A DNA stretch of 64,000 nucleotides from Pilatotrama ljubarskyi (taxonomy: Eukaryota; Basidiomycota; Agaricomycetes; Polyporales; Polyporaceae). Position numbers and translations under genes: made by a program. Positions 21,147-32,843 of this stretch are shown here, piece after piece (the stretch's first letter is position 1; the number at the start of each line of letters is the position of its first letter). Location of the stretch: NCBI GenBank assembly GCA_022385805.1, contig MU277687.1, positions 278,245-342,244 on the forward strand, in the 5' to 3' direction. A model generated the notes under the pieces. The model was not told where the DNA came from. It saw only the letters and a list, made by a program, of their open reading frames with translations, and did no database searches.

Positions 21147-23023
21147 GATTCTTCTTGAGACCCGTGAGGCTATCGAAGTCTCACACGCGTCCCATTGCCC
21201 TTGTAAGTCTGCGTCTGCGGTCGAAGATGCGAGATGTCTTGACGTCTTGTGTATTGCAGCAAGCACTATCATTATTGCCGACTATATATTCTTCCCGACT
21301 TTTTGCGCTCCTTTTCGACTTCGTATTGCCAGGTGTCCCCCGTTGGGACTCCGGCGCAAACTGTTGAGTGCTGCATTTGACCTTTCGAGTCTGCTCTTGA
21401 GACTTATCTCATGCTCAGATTTTGTCCTCTCCTGTCGCTCCTTGCTCTCTGGTATTGTATGATACCCATCTGTATCATATCCGCGGTGAGTGTTATCGTG
21501 GTTATGCGGAGAGGGGCATCCGACTCACTTTGATATATTGCAGACGACCCCGGGTCAATCTCACGCAGCCCGTTGTCTCTTTTGCTCACCGGTCTCGATT
21601 GATATTGGTTCGGCGTTGTGGCATGTCGTTGTCCCCCGTTGTAGCTTTTCTCGCCTTGAATATACTCGGTTCGGACTTTGCGCTCTCTTCGTCGATGGTG
21701 CAAGCGGCTACGTTTCTTGAGCGATGCTTGGGTTGTGTACTGTACTTCATCGTGCCGTCTGCTTAGCGGCTGAACGTCCATGGCCTGCAGTCTCGCTCCT
21801 GACATCGACGTTCGCGGCAAAGCTGGGCTGCTTCATTTACGCTCTGACGGCCTCTTCTTGCAAGTCGTGCACTTCATGTTGAGCCCACGCTCATGTCGTC
21901 TCATGCTATTATTCGAGCGATAGTGACTTGTATGCTAGAGGCCCTTCAGCTCGCGGTGTCTTCTGACTCGGCCGCAGTCTGGCAAGTCGGGCGGCCATGT
22001 CACCGTTGGAGCACGCATCGGACAAGTCAGCGATTCCTCTGCAGAGACCGAGAGGCAAGGCAGGGATACATGTTTGATTGGGCGATGAGGGAGGGTTGGG
22101 AACGGGGGTGGGAGTCGACTCGATGTTGCCCTTAGAGTACCGGCGATATATATATATGTAGAGAAGTCAGCGCTCAGCCACAAGAGACGCGTGTCTCTGG
22201 CGCGCAGCAGGCCGGGAAGATGGAGTCGTTGCCTGCAGGCGAAGTGGCAATGGCTCGCTTGTCATCGAATGGGTTCGGAGCACAGTATGGCTCCATTGTT
22301 CGAAGCTACAATTATTGTTCATCCTCTGCAGCTCGTGCATGAACAATCTGTAATGCACACAACACGGTGGCGTCAGTAAGTACTCCGAATCGGCGAAACT
22401 CGGGGAAAACAGGTTACAACATCGCGATTGCGAAGGTTGCGAAGAGGTACAAGTATGTCTGCAGACGCCGACCATATAAACGAATGGAGCACGCACATAT
22501 TACATGCATTCACATCTGGCAGTAGACGACAGCTAACCAAAAAAAATTGTATCCGAGACGCAGTAGCTACAATAGATACCAATAAGATATTACACTAGGG
22601 AGACCGGACACGGTCTGCATCGGCGCTGGCGAACGGATAGGGGAAGAGGGCGGGGGTCGCAATAGGGCAGGTGGAAGGAGCCTGGATGTGGACCAACAGG
22701 AACAGAGAACATAGTCGCGAAGTCGTGGGATACGAAGGAGTGTGTCGCGCGAGCGGATGGTGAGGGGATGAATGGTACGACGATCTAGGAGCGAGGTGGT
22801 AAGAGGCCGAGATGCCAGGATCGCCAGGGATGCAGCCTCATAAGTTACGAAGTCGATAAATAACGCGCCTGGCGCGATTCAGGTGGAAAGAGAGAGGAAA
22901 GCGAATAGGAACTGGACAGAGATGGGGGCCAGATGGCAGTCCTGCATTGCCAGTTGCCATGTCAGTACCACTGCGAGAGCGTGAGCAAAGTTCGCACCTG
23001 GAGGAGGGTCGACGGCGACAAGG
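21147..23023. other. Gene-poor stretch between convergent pheromone genes
   Basis: 1.9 kb with no supported gene. A short TA microsatellite lies at about 22145-22157 (GATATATATATATG). The rest holds only chance frames. Confidence 0.4.
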
Positions 23024-23233
23024 CTACGCGATCACGCAGTAGCCTGCGGTAGCACCTCCTGGTTCTCTGTCTTCATTCACAGGTGTCGACGAAGAGAGCA
23101 TGCCAAGGCGCTCTCGGGTGGACATCGGGAGGGTGGCAGGGAATGACGGTGCTGTATGCGATGGTGCGTCGACGTCGCAGTGGATGTCGAGGGCGTCCGT
23201 GGAGCAGACCATGATGGTAGAGAAGTCGTCCAT
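23024..23233 (-). CDS. Mating pheromone precursor, long type, CVIA CaaX box
   Basis: A 69-residue precursor on the minus strand starting MDDFSTIMVCSTDALD and ending GATAGYCVIA. VNEDR ten residues before the Cys is the probable processing site; the mature peptide would be EPGGATAGYC. It is the same length as the precursor at 17484 and shares SHTAPSF and STPVNEDR-type blocks with it, but the mature parts differ, as expected if each evolved its own receptor specificity. A GGACAATGG box lies about 255 bases upstream of the ATG, as in the receptor promoters. Receptor 3 begins beyond its upstream side and is on the same strand. Confidence 0.92.
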   Translation of the reverse strand: MDDFSTIMVCSTDALDIHCDVDAPSHTAPSFPATLPMSTRERLGMLSSSTPVNEDREPGGATAGYCVIA

Positions 23234-24134
23234 GGCGCAGTGGGGCGAGCCAGCCGAGGGCGGGAATTCAGCGATAGCGTAGCGGGCCGGTGAATCACTA
23301 GGTAGCAGGAGGGTAGCATGTCCCGCACGAAGGTCTACAGGTATAAATTGTTAGGTCGCCGCAATTGTCTCAGATTCGGAGCTGATAAGATCCGCGTAAG
23401 AGTGATGTAAAGCAAACGTCGGCACAATGGCCCAACTAGAGACGCTGGCGTAAGCGGGCATACCGCTTTTGTAGGCTCAAAGTAGCGGACAATGGGGTCA
23501 ATGCTCGGCGACTTGAGCTTACAAGCTGCCGGTGTGCCTGTATCATATGATACTCGCAGAGACGAGGGTTCAGTCCTGCTATTCAAGAGCCCAGTGGTGT
23601 CCCATCGATTCCAGTGTCAATGGACGCGTCGGCAGCAGAAGTGAGATCCGTCGTTGAGTGCAAGGCGATGGAGCGCATCTGTCACTTGACAGGACGCATA
23701 GTGGTACTTGCCCATCGTCTCTTGACTATAAGCCAGGAAAACACACGCGTAGCGGCGCGTTGTTTTGGTCGAAGAAGAGAGCGAAGTTGGGTTTGTTTGG
23801 TGGCGAGCCTCTCTTGTAGCCAAACAAACTGTTTGGCGCTGTTTGGCTTTGTCTCCCAGCGATCGTAGCACGGCGTCACCTGCGCGCGAACGTTTCGGAC
23901 ATCCAGATGGAAAAGGCTCAGTGCAAAGCACAACCTGTGCATGTGAGGGCCTAAAAGTTCTTCGAAGCCCGCAGTGCTGAGGTTGGAGAGGGAACGAAGC
24001 AGATAAATATGGCATTGAAGGGTCGTCAGGGAGTCGTCCATTAAAAGCTACAACTCTATGGCTACAAAAGTGATGGGAGAATAGTGGAAGACATCATGAG
24101 GAATGCGAGCGAGTGGGTAAGGAGCGAGGGCGGT
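23234..24134. other. Intergenic with HMG-type box
   Basis: 0.9 kb between the pheromone gene and the 3' end of receptor 3. GGACAATGG occurs at 23487-23495 and ACAATGG at about 23426. A 10-base inverted repeat GTTTGTTTGG (23791-23800) / CCAAACAAAC (23820-23829) could form a hairpin. No gene is supported. Confidence 0.4.
23487..23495 (-). promoter_or_regulatory. GGACAATGG box upstream of pheromone gene 23024
   Basis: An exact copy of the box found before receptors 1-3, here about 255 bases upstream of the pheromone ATG at 23233 and in the same orientation relative to the gene. Confidence 0.5.
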
Positions 24135-25686
24135 TTACACGGCGTGAGGCCCGTAGTGGCTAATACGATCATCGGCGTGAGCTTCGGCAGACGGATTGAC
24201 GTCTGTGGGTATCGTCTGAAGGGAGGAGTGCGGCCGCGAATTCGGCTGGGAGGAGGCATAGTATGAAGGAAGGTCGTCCTCGTGTCCGTAGACGACGGTG
24301 GGAGCTCCGATGAGGATGACGTCCTCCTTGGAGTGCTCGGTGAAGGATTGCTTCTTCTCTAGTATAGAGGAAGGCGTCTCTGGGCTGATGGGGGTCGTCG
24401 GCGACGTCTCGCCACCTGACATCGAAAGATGCGCGGGGGAAAGAGAAGAGATAGAGACGCTCTGCCCGAATCCAAGGGTAGATCTGCATGTAGTATTACT
24501 GACCTGAACGGACACGACAAAGAGAGCGTTGCGTACCGTGAAGGAGGCATCGGGACAAACCCGCCCGTCGAGCCCTTCGTGCTGCTCGTTCTTGGCTTCT
24601 GCTTGAGGACGCGGGTCCAGACCCACATCGCATACCCTCTGTACTCCTTCATTGCTTCCTGTCCGAACGCGAAGAACGCGCAGAACAGGTACGCCGACAC
24701 GGGCGCGATCCACCAGCACGCGTAGTAGAATCGATATATGAAGGGAGGCAAGAAGGGCGTCGGGTACGTGTCGATGCGGCCGAAGTCCCAGTGCACGTCT
24801 GCCCAGTTCGTCCAGGGTCGCATGTCCCAGACGACGGAGAAGCCGAGCGTCGCGGAGACGGCGCCTGCGCTTGCGAACATCTCGATGAGAGCGAGAAGCA
24901 TCAGGCGGAGGTAGCGAGACGCGTTGAGCCCTGAGCTCGAGTTCTCGAGGTGCTTGGCGAACGTCACGCGCCGCCGGACAAAGTGAGAGAATGCGAGCGC
25001 TAGCGAGGAAATGAGCGACAAGAAGGAGCAGAAGGTATCGGAGACACTTACCCGCAAAGACAAGAGCGACGACCGACATGATCAGGGACGGAACCCACAT
25101 GAGGAAGATAGCGGGAACGGAAACGTAGATGGACGGTCGACATCCGAACTCTTCAATGATGTCGAACCGGTGACCTTGCACGATGTAGTCTGAAGTCGAA
25201 GAACTGTCTGTAAGGGCGTGCCACCAAGTGAGCATACAGGGGGACTCACGCAGACCCATCCAAATGACGGGCACGAGGTAGCACAGGACGGCCTCCATAA
25301 TCTGCCTCCGTCTCTTCTGCGCCAAGGTCGTGAGGGCCTGGCGGACGGATGCGACGTGCTCTAGGTGTATGCATACACACATGCACGCCGCAGGGAGAGC
25401 AATATTTGCTCCGATAAGAATTTTGGTAGCTGGAGGTCGACTCGTTAAGTGTGCATTCCAACAGGAAAGGGGAAGGGGGAAACTCACTGATGTCGCACCA
25501 AACCAACGCGACCTTCGCGACTGTATGGCTCCAGATGATCGAGTCGACAGCATATATAACATTTACAGCAAACAGCCAGACGATCATGGACAGCGTGGCG
25601 ACGTTTCCAGCGCGCCAGTGCCAGGGCGTCGGGAGGAGAACGAGGATAGCAGCGAGGATAGAGGCGGCGGGGAGTTCGCGGTGCAT
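24135..25686 (-). CDS. STE3-like pheromone receptor (receptor 3)
   Basis: Five exons on the minus strand (25686-25488, 25429-25250, 25189-25052, 24999-24537, 24483-24135) give 442 residues. Features: PWHWRAGN after helix 1, WCDI at 63-66, a basic QKRRRQ loop, YIVQGHRFD, the SHFVRRRVTFAKHL cytosolic loop, and FAFGQEAMKEY after helix 7, a small change from the EEARKHY of the other receptors. The tail is about 150 residues, Ser/Pro-rich, without a CaaX box. It has one intron less than receptor 2 because the helix 3 region is fused. By family it is a plasma membrane G-protein coupled pheromone receptor. One GGACAATGG box plus further ACAAA/ACAAT cores (25762-25788) precede the ATG. Nearest pheromone gene: 23024. 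Confidence 0.9.
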
Positions 25687-25822
25687 CCTGCCTTTCTCAG
25701 ACGTGAACAGAGGGTGCGGCGACGAATTCGCAAGTCGTCCATATCTTATGATGCAGGCATAGGACAAACAATGCAAAGAGGTGGACAAAAGCTGTTTGGA
25801 GAGGACGAGGTGCGAAAACAGT

Positions 25823-25831
25823 GGACAATGG
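25823..25831 (-). promoter_or_regulatory. GGACAATGG box upstream of receptor 3
   Basis: An exact box about 140 bases before the receptor 3 ATG. Nearby GGACAAACAATGC and GTGGACAAAAG (25762-25790) add more HMG-type cores. Confidence 0.5.
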
Positions 25832-26515
25832 AGCGGGCGATATCGTGAGCGCTTCAAGTTCTTCGCACGTCTGCGCTCCTCGTGTCGGTGGAAGCGCCCA
25901 TCTCCGTCGGACTTGCGGACGACCATGATGATGCTCATCGCTCACTCTTCCGACATGCGACCGTTGTGTCGTCACCTAGTCATCGTGAGTTCCCTTGACT
26001 ACGTCTCGGACATACCTAGGCTGGTAAATCCCCTATAATTTCAATACGCGCGGCGAGAAGCTCTCACACTGAGCCATTGCGCCACCCGAACCTGTTCACG
26101 GCAGGACATACACGGCGCAGCCTACGAAACTCCAAGAGCTTCGAGCAGACAATCACGCACCGAGAGGGTGCGCCTCCGGTTCATCAGCTCACATAGACCA
26201 CGCATCGTCCTATGAATTCGGCATGCGATAGCTATTGCAACATGCGTGTAAGCAACTCCCCCACTATACCTTAGCCTACACTGACGAGAGAGAACCATTT
26301 CTCGGTGAATGCTATGGGTTGGATCATCTCCCGGTGCCCTTACAGCCCTCTGCAGCACCGTCCTTCTCCACCTGACTCCTCATCCAACGCATAACAGCTG
26401 GCGTCAGGATCCTTGAAACCAGCCGCAGCTTGTCGCCGCCTGGAACGTTCATCTCTATTGCGCGTCCTGGGCCATCGTAACACTCTCCAAGTGCGGAGTC
26501 CAAGTCGATGTTGCT
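25832..26515. other. Intergenic, no gene seen
   Basis: This stretch separates receptor 3 from a MYND gene that ends at 26516. Sequence at about 26045-26100 (minus strand) looks like the 5' half of a tRNA but has no T arm. Confidence 0.35.
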
Positions 26516-27589
26516 CTAGTCGTTCGTGTCCAACGCGGGCGCGTCTCCTGGGGAGGGCCCAAGTGGATTACCACCGGAGGGCAGCTCTGAATCCGGCTTG
26601 CACAAGGGCTTGTGCAGCCTCCAGTGCTGTTGCCATCCCCTAGTGAGTGCAATAATTCGCGTGAATCGCTTGGCTGCAGCTCACCTTCTTCTGACACTCC
26701 TTACCGCAGTAGCGGGGCTTCCGCTTCACCTGCCTGCACAGCGCAGGAGCGCTTTCTTCTGCGTCCCTTGGATTCCGCATCCCGGAGCAGCGCAGACGTA
26801 CGCATTCGGAGCCTTCGATTTCTCCCATTCGCGGGAGCGGGCCTCCGCCGCGCGCCAGAGGTGCACCAGGTGGCCGTATCGCTTGCTCTTGCCAAGGTTG
26901 AACCCGTCCCGCTTCGCGACGCGTCTGAGATGTTGCGCCACGTTCAACACGGCAGGGCTGACCAGCCCGAGCTCCGCAGCACCATTTGCATACAGAGCGG
27001 AGACGTAGAGATAATTGTTTGCGAGGTCGAAGTCGGGCTTGCCTGAGGGGAGAGGCAGAGGACGCCAGGAGCGCTTGAGAGTGGTATCTTTCGTGACCGC
27101 CGTACCTCTGCATGCCTTCTCGTGCAGCTCGAAGTACGCGCAGCAAAGAACCGAATACGCACGCGCGAGGAGGGAGTTGGACACCTCAGGCACGCCGTAC
27201 TGGTGGTGGTCGTTTGTGATCATCTCCCAGACGTAAAGCGCGCGGTCGATGTTCGCTTCTCGTGCAGAACACTGGCACCCCGTGTAATAGCTAAGCGCAG
27301 AAGGAACAAATGAGTATAAGTGCTCGATACCGAAACTCTTGATGGATCGAAGGACGCACCGAAGACCGATATCGAGCACTTTCTCGCCATCCCCCTCCTT
27401 GATCCCACGCAGAATGCTGTTGAAGGGGTTCTTCAAGAGGTGATTCGAGCATTGAATCAGGTGCTCTTGGATATCTGAAGTATTTCGATAATCATACAGG
27501 GCGACTTGCTGGAATCGAAGTAGCTCCTCGTTCTCGCAAGTGGGGATACCAGGCGGTATAGAGATGGTACGGTGTTCAATAATAGTCAT
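26516..27589 (-). CDS. MYND zinc-finger protein with a frame-broken finger
   Basis: Exons 27589-27360, 27290-26685 and 26639-26516 on the minus strand. The first about 300 residues are an alpha-helical repeat-like region (YYTGCQC, LLARAYSVL, NNYLYVSALYANGA) shared with the paralogue at 56948-58478. The C-terminal MYND finger begins YVCAAPGCG...ALLRCAG and goes on as KRKPRYCGKECQKK, then WQQHWRLHKPLCKP after an intron. The two halves are not in one frame: the first half runs into TGA after CAGGCAGG (near 26725-26735), the middle Cys block is read one frame away, and the last exon is again in the first frame. A splice from GGCAG directly to 26639 would keep the frame but lose the second Cys group. 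MYND fingers bind protein partners; function is unknown. Either a decayed gene or an unusual splice form. Confidence 0.6.
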
Positions 27590-28076
27590 TGCAGTAGTCG
27601 AGATTTGGATATGTCTGGCGAAGAGTAGAGTACGACTTTCTTGGGCCCAAAGCGAAGCGGTTCTAGAGAGGTTATGGTCGCTTACAGACCAGGAAAGTTT
27701 GGCCACAAAATGTCTGGACAGAACGCGATCACGTGAAATTATTTGCGACGCGTGCCTATCGCGTTCCTCTGACGTGGAGATGAACGCGTGATGATCCCGT
27801 TCCACATCGTCCTCAATATTCATGATTGTCTACAGGATTGCACTCTGTCGTGTTAAGTGATTTATGAACCATCGCTGCTTTTGCTGAGTCCTATGACAGG
27901 TTTGGCATCCCCAATGATACATCTCCCTAGCCTTTGAGGGTATACAGATGACCCGGGACTGTCACGTCTGAACTGACACGAAGCACATGACAATACTTTA
28001 TACACATCATCGTTACGGAATACACTCATTTCACGATGCGCTGTTGTCCCTGCCAACTCGCGAATCATCTGATCAC
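27590..28076. other. Intergenic, no gene seen
   Basis: About 490 bases holding the upstream region of the MYND gene and the 3' side of the next minus-strand gene. No extra feature is seen. Confidence 0.4.
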
Positions 28077-29724
28077 CTACTCGGACATCGGTAGCCAGTT
28101 CCTGACCCTCTCCTCCCTTGCGCCTCCGCTCGAAACGACAAAGCCGTGCTTCGGCGAGCAGAAGCTCGTGGCCCTCACGAGATACTTCGTGCCGTTACTC
28201 GAGGCAGCACGCAGAGCGTCCGCGTTCTGATCGAGGAACTTAGGCATCGCGTCGAAAAGGGCCCGCGCCTCCTGACACCGTTCCAGGCCGTCGCCCTCGG
28301 TATCGCTCTCATCGGACGACTCTCCGGAATCGTCGGCATCGTCGACATCCATGCCGTGGGTCGTCAGAGTCGATGGGGGTCTGGGCGGGGGCGGGTAGTG
28401 GGTATCCTTGCATTTCAGATAGATGGAGAGGTGGATGTGCTCCAGGCGGTTGCCGTCGCGTAAGAGGGAAAACACGCGTGTCTGTACAGGATCAGAGTCG
28501 TTCAGGGATGGAGCAATCTACAGGGCGACTCACCAGGATGTCTTCGAGCTTAGGTTCTTCGGGCTCAGGTTCGTCATTCATCCGTAACTTCACCACGAAC
28601 TCCTTCGGGATGGTTCCAAAAGGCGATGACTGCCAGTAGGCGAGCAGTGTCCGGAAAAAGAGTATCATGGCCTTCCGCTTGCAAGAGCCCCTCTCGCTGA
28701 ACGTGACGTAGAGGGTGCTGGGCGTAGTGCCGGAGAACAAGTCATACATGAGATTTCCCACCGATTCTACCGTCTCCGCGTTGACCCGGCTAATATGTAC
28801 GGTGGCCGAGGAATATTCGAACCCAAGAAGCCATAGATCCAAGACGCTACCCGTGACGCGCTCGAGTGACCACCCTGCGGTCGCATGGGCTCGGGCGCCG
28901 ATGTTCGCGGTACGTATGTCCTGAACAGTAGGCTGCTGGGCCGCTATCGGCAGCGGGCGCGAGGTTTCGATTTCGAATACCTTCACGGCCGGGAAAGCCG
29001 CGAGGAGGTAGCCCAGGATCGGCAGCTGTGGGTCCTCTTTGCCCAAGTCGAAACCCAGGGAGAGGCGTCCGACGAAAGGGAACTGCGCAACGGGGACCGG
29101 GAGATTGAAGTAGGAATATCTCAAATTCTCGAACTGCAGCGTCCCCAAGGTAGCGGCCGTGGAGGCTCTTGCGAGCAGCGCCACGGGGTCGGGCGTCTGT
29201 TCATCCTCGTCTCTGTCGTCGCCGTCCGGGTAGTGCAGAACGACCTTGTCCAGCGATGCGTCGCGCAGAGACGAGAGGAAGGCGTGACACCCGTCGACGG
29301 AGTACGACATGCAGTACTTGAGATACTTGAGCCTGGGAAGGGACAAAGGCGGTCCCTCGAGGACTTCCTGCTGTATCTCCATGACGAGACCATCACCATC
29401 CTCCAACGTAAGCGCCTCCAGGTGAACCATGCGCCGGAGCATGCGCCATAGCATACCCCATTCGCCTTTACTGAGCGGAGGCTGTCGGGCGGCGATGTCG
29501 AAGCCTAGCACGAGTGCCGGAGGAACATCCAAGAGCGGGTCTCGAGGGTCCCGGCAGAGAATGGAGTAGGCAAAAAACAGGGCCTCCGTCGCGTTGTGCA
29601 AGATCTTCGTGCTGGAGGGGGGAGAAGGGATACGGCGTTGACGAGGCATGGTTGGGGCCATGGCGTCCATCCTGAAGGCGGTCTCGGTGTCGGGTGGCTC
29701 AGGAGCCTGTCCAAATCCGGCCAT
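28077..29724 (-). CDS. Unrecognised protein, F-box/LRR-like architecture without a clear F-box
   Basis: Two exons, 29724-28534 and 28481-28077, with a 52-base in-phase intron, give 531 residues. The protein opens MAGFGQAPEPP and then alternates leucine-rich segments (LEALTLEDGDG, LPRLKYLKYCMSY, LGTLQFENLRYSYF) of the kind found in basidiomycete F-box-associated leucine-rich proteins. An acidic spacer (DVDDADDSGESSDESDTEGD) is near residue 450, before a compact basic C-terminus. No F-box is evident at the N-terminus, no signal peptide and no membrane segment. The start ATG was chosen as the first in the frame, with a stop upstream. I do not assign a function. It is convergent in orientation with nothing mating-related and probably belongs to accessory DNA between receptors 3 and 4. 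Confidence 0.65.
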
Positions 29725-32700
29725 CCTGCGTGTCAGGTTCGATCAGCGCGCATGCCTCATGGAACTCATAAGAAGTCATACCTGGAAGAATTTGACACAA
29801 TCGAGCACTGCGATCGCTACTTGAGCGGTAGTTGGGTGGTACGTGAATCTGTCCAGAGGCTGTGGTCGACCGACCGCACTTGCAGATCGCGAGCACGGCG
29901 GAACATTTTATACGATGCCCAGCGCGCCACTGGTGATTCAGGCATTGACAACGGAGCGAAAACTGGCAACGGGCGTAGGCCGCTGGGTTGACAAAGGATC
30001 CACGCCCGCGCCTCCGAACGTCGTCGCTGGGTATAGGCGCCTATGATTGTGATCCAAAGATCATCGGTCCACCACGTGGCATAGGCGTAGTTTTGGCTAT
30101 GGCCTGTTGGCGTCGCACCGCCAGCTCCATTCGAACGACCATGCGCTCCCTTCTCGACGACACACAATCCCACCACAGAGCTCACAATTGAACATAGTAT
30201 ACAGCGGCGCAGGCGATATCATGCTAGAATGATGTGGAAGCAACGTTTTTCTGTCACCGTCACTAGCGCATGGACCTGCTGCGTCTCGGGGCGTAGGCTG
30301 TAGCTACAAGTACGGTGGCTCTTTAACCATTTCCGTATCGCATCGGCTCACGCCACTCCAGCACACCCTAGAGGACAGAAGCACGTCTTGCTCAGCAGAT
30401 CACTTCCTGGACTGCTTGAAGATGGCCTCCCACACTCGTTTTGTCAGGGTCTCATGCCTCAGGCCAGAAGTCGTCCGGCTGGTCAACGCATCTCTGGAAC
30501 GCTCGTGTGTATCCACGCTCGAGCTTCTCTCTGCGCCCCTTCCATGTGACCACGCGTTCTTCTCGGTCTCTCGGCCCCTTCAGATGATCCTGCCGCGAAT
30601 CTGCACGGTCCCGACACCTGGCAGCTGGAGGCAATAGCTGCTAGCTGTCGGGACCGTAGTATGATGAGTGATCCACCGGCAGACCTGATGGTTAGGCACC
30701 GGGTCCACCCAGTTTCCAAAGATCTCGAGCGCCACGATGCACCGGAGCGCCTTGCCGTCCGCTCGCACACCATGCGACGGGAACGAGGCGTCCCGTTCTC
30801 CGCACGCCACCTCGTTCACCTCTTCGGCGGTGATTTTTTGCGACAGCGACCTTCATGTCGAAGCGCAACGCAGACATCTGTGATTGATCTGGTACGTGTT
30901 CTCCCGTCGGCGAGGAGGGCACGGCTTCGCATCTTCGAGCTTCCCGGCATGTTCCCCTGGATCATGACGCATTCCATGCGTCAGCCACCCTCATACTCGT
31001 GCTTCCATACGTGCTGCGGCGTGCGGATCGCGAGCTTTTCTTGAGTCTTGACCACCTGTAGGCTGGGGTACTCCGATACGACGAGACGCATCCCTATCCA
31101 GCCTATGGTGCAGGAAAATGAGCTAGAAATGCACGGCGTGACTAGAGACCACCTGGGTTCGCTTCCCACAATCTTCATCGGTGAGTAGACGCTGCCCCTC
31201 TGTTCCATTGTACAGACTGCGGTGTTGAAATCTTTTCGAACCCACCACAGATGATATTTTGCATATGCCCCAGTACGGGCCGCCGATACATGTCCAAGTT
31301 CTACCATGTGTTGAGTTGTCAGGATTATTGCACCTCTTTGGCTGGCCTCCTGTAGAGGCAACGAATACACCGGCACAACGGCTTACGATCAACTGGCCGG
31401 AGTGCTCAGGCTCACGGTAGGAAGACCGCCATCAGCTATCGGTGAACCATAGATGCGCCGCAATCGCGGCTGGGACGGTGTCGCTGCTCCTCCGTACGTC
31501 GGGATGCGGCATTGCACGGGTTCGAGCATAGTAAGCGCTCCCAATACCTAGTCTCTCTCTCCTGCAGGTACGTGAGAGGAGAACTGCGGTGCGAAGGTGA
31601 CCACACACGATGCATTGTACGCCGCCCTCTCGAGGCTCCGAGAAGGCGACCACGGATAGTCTGGGATGCCGGACGTGCTACTGAGCTTCTTGCCAGCCAT
31701 CGCTTCGCTACCTCGTCACTTTGAACTCTCACCGGCAACTCAGACCTTGCTCAAACCGCAAGGCCGGACGTCAAAGCCGCTGCTTCTGGCTCGCAAGATT
31801 CTCCACGCGCGGCGTGGTTATGGAGATCCTGTTCTTCTGCGTTCACGACTCACGGACACCTTGACACTTCCAGTATCGTGCAGGAACCTCCCTCGAGCCC
31901 TCGCGCGAACGTCTCGGACCGAGTTGCCGAGAAAAGGCGCGACTTGCGAAATCCGGGGGAGTGGAGTTTATCGTGCTTGCCTCCCGCTGTCTCGATTTGC
32001 AACGGTGTGTGCACGAGCGAACATTTGATAGACGGTGTCACAGCCCTCCCGAATGAGCACGTTTCACAGCGACTGACTAGGGTGCTATCGCACAGAATGT
32101 CTATGGGCAAGTGTGGCCTAGAGGCATTGGGGCACCTCGCATGCGGCCAGTGATACTGAGCACCAGGACGGCGTCGATACGCTCAACGTACCTCGAGAGA
32201 CAAACCCGAGCGCTGTTTACTACTCCTTGACAGCTACCAGACACAGCACGCATCATATAGACTACGGTGAGCTCTTTCGTCCTCAGGTTTTCTACTCGAC
32301 TCATAAGCGCCCTCCAGGGGCTTCTCACGTTGATGCGTTGTTCTACAGGACTTGCCAAATCCGACCTCGCCCTAGTATCTCCCCTTTCCGGCGTCGCCAA
32401 ACACACATCCGCTTTCGGGCTTTCACTTATGATCTTCCCTCCCGATAGTCCGTGAGCCCGTGCGATACGTCACGACACCAGGCGACCGCCAGACTAGAAG
32501 CTCGGCTCTCATGCCTCACGCCGCTCTCGAGGACGTCCGGCGGCATTCATGTTGTGCTCTGGATGTCCATCCTTGTTTTCTACCCGAGGCCCACCTCGCT
32601 CGGAGAATGCAGAGCGTATCTCCCCCACCGTCAAAACGGGATACTCTGGTTACCCAGCGGTGCCTTTCCTCACCGCTCGCGAATATACCCAGGTGCCTTC

Positions 32701-32843
32701 TCATAACTCTCCAGCCTCACCCTCGACGCCTGAAGGCCGACCCACTCCCCTCTCCCTCGGACCCTTCTCTTCTCCCTCTCTTTCGTGCGATCTGCTGCGA
32801 TACCCTATAGTTAGCCTGGCTGCCCCGCGGCATCTAGTAGAAG
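29725..32843. other. 3.1 kb gene-poor stretch upstream of receptor 4
   Basis: I searched both strands for small CaaX pheromone frames (MD-x-F start, C-x-I-A end) and found none. Open frames here are short and unrelated to known families. The last 150 bases are C-rich (CTCCC tracts) and look like the promoter of receptor 4. No GGACAATGG box is present. Confidence 0.4.

Noticed and set aside
23682..24041. Minus-strand frame starting MDDSLTTLQ, resembling a pheromone start
   Set aside because: The first four residues are similar, but there is no CaaX box, no processing motif and no splice route to one.
26045..26100. Minus-strand tRNA-like 5' half (GGCGCAATGGCTCAGTGTGAGAGC would form a D arm)
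   Set aside because: No anticodon arm, T arm or matching acceptor end follows, so it is at most a fragment.
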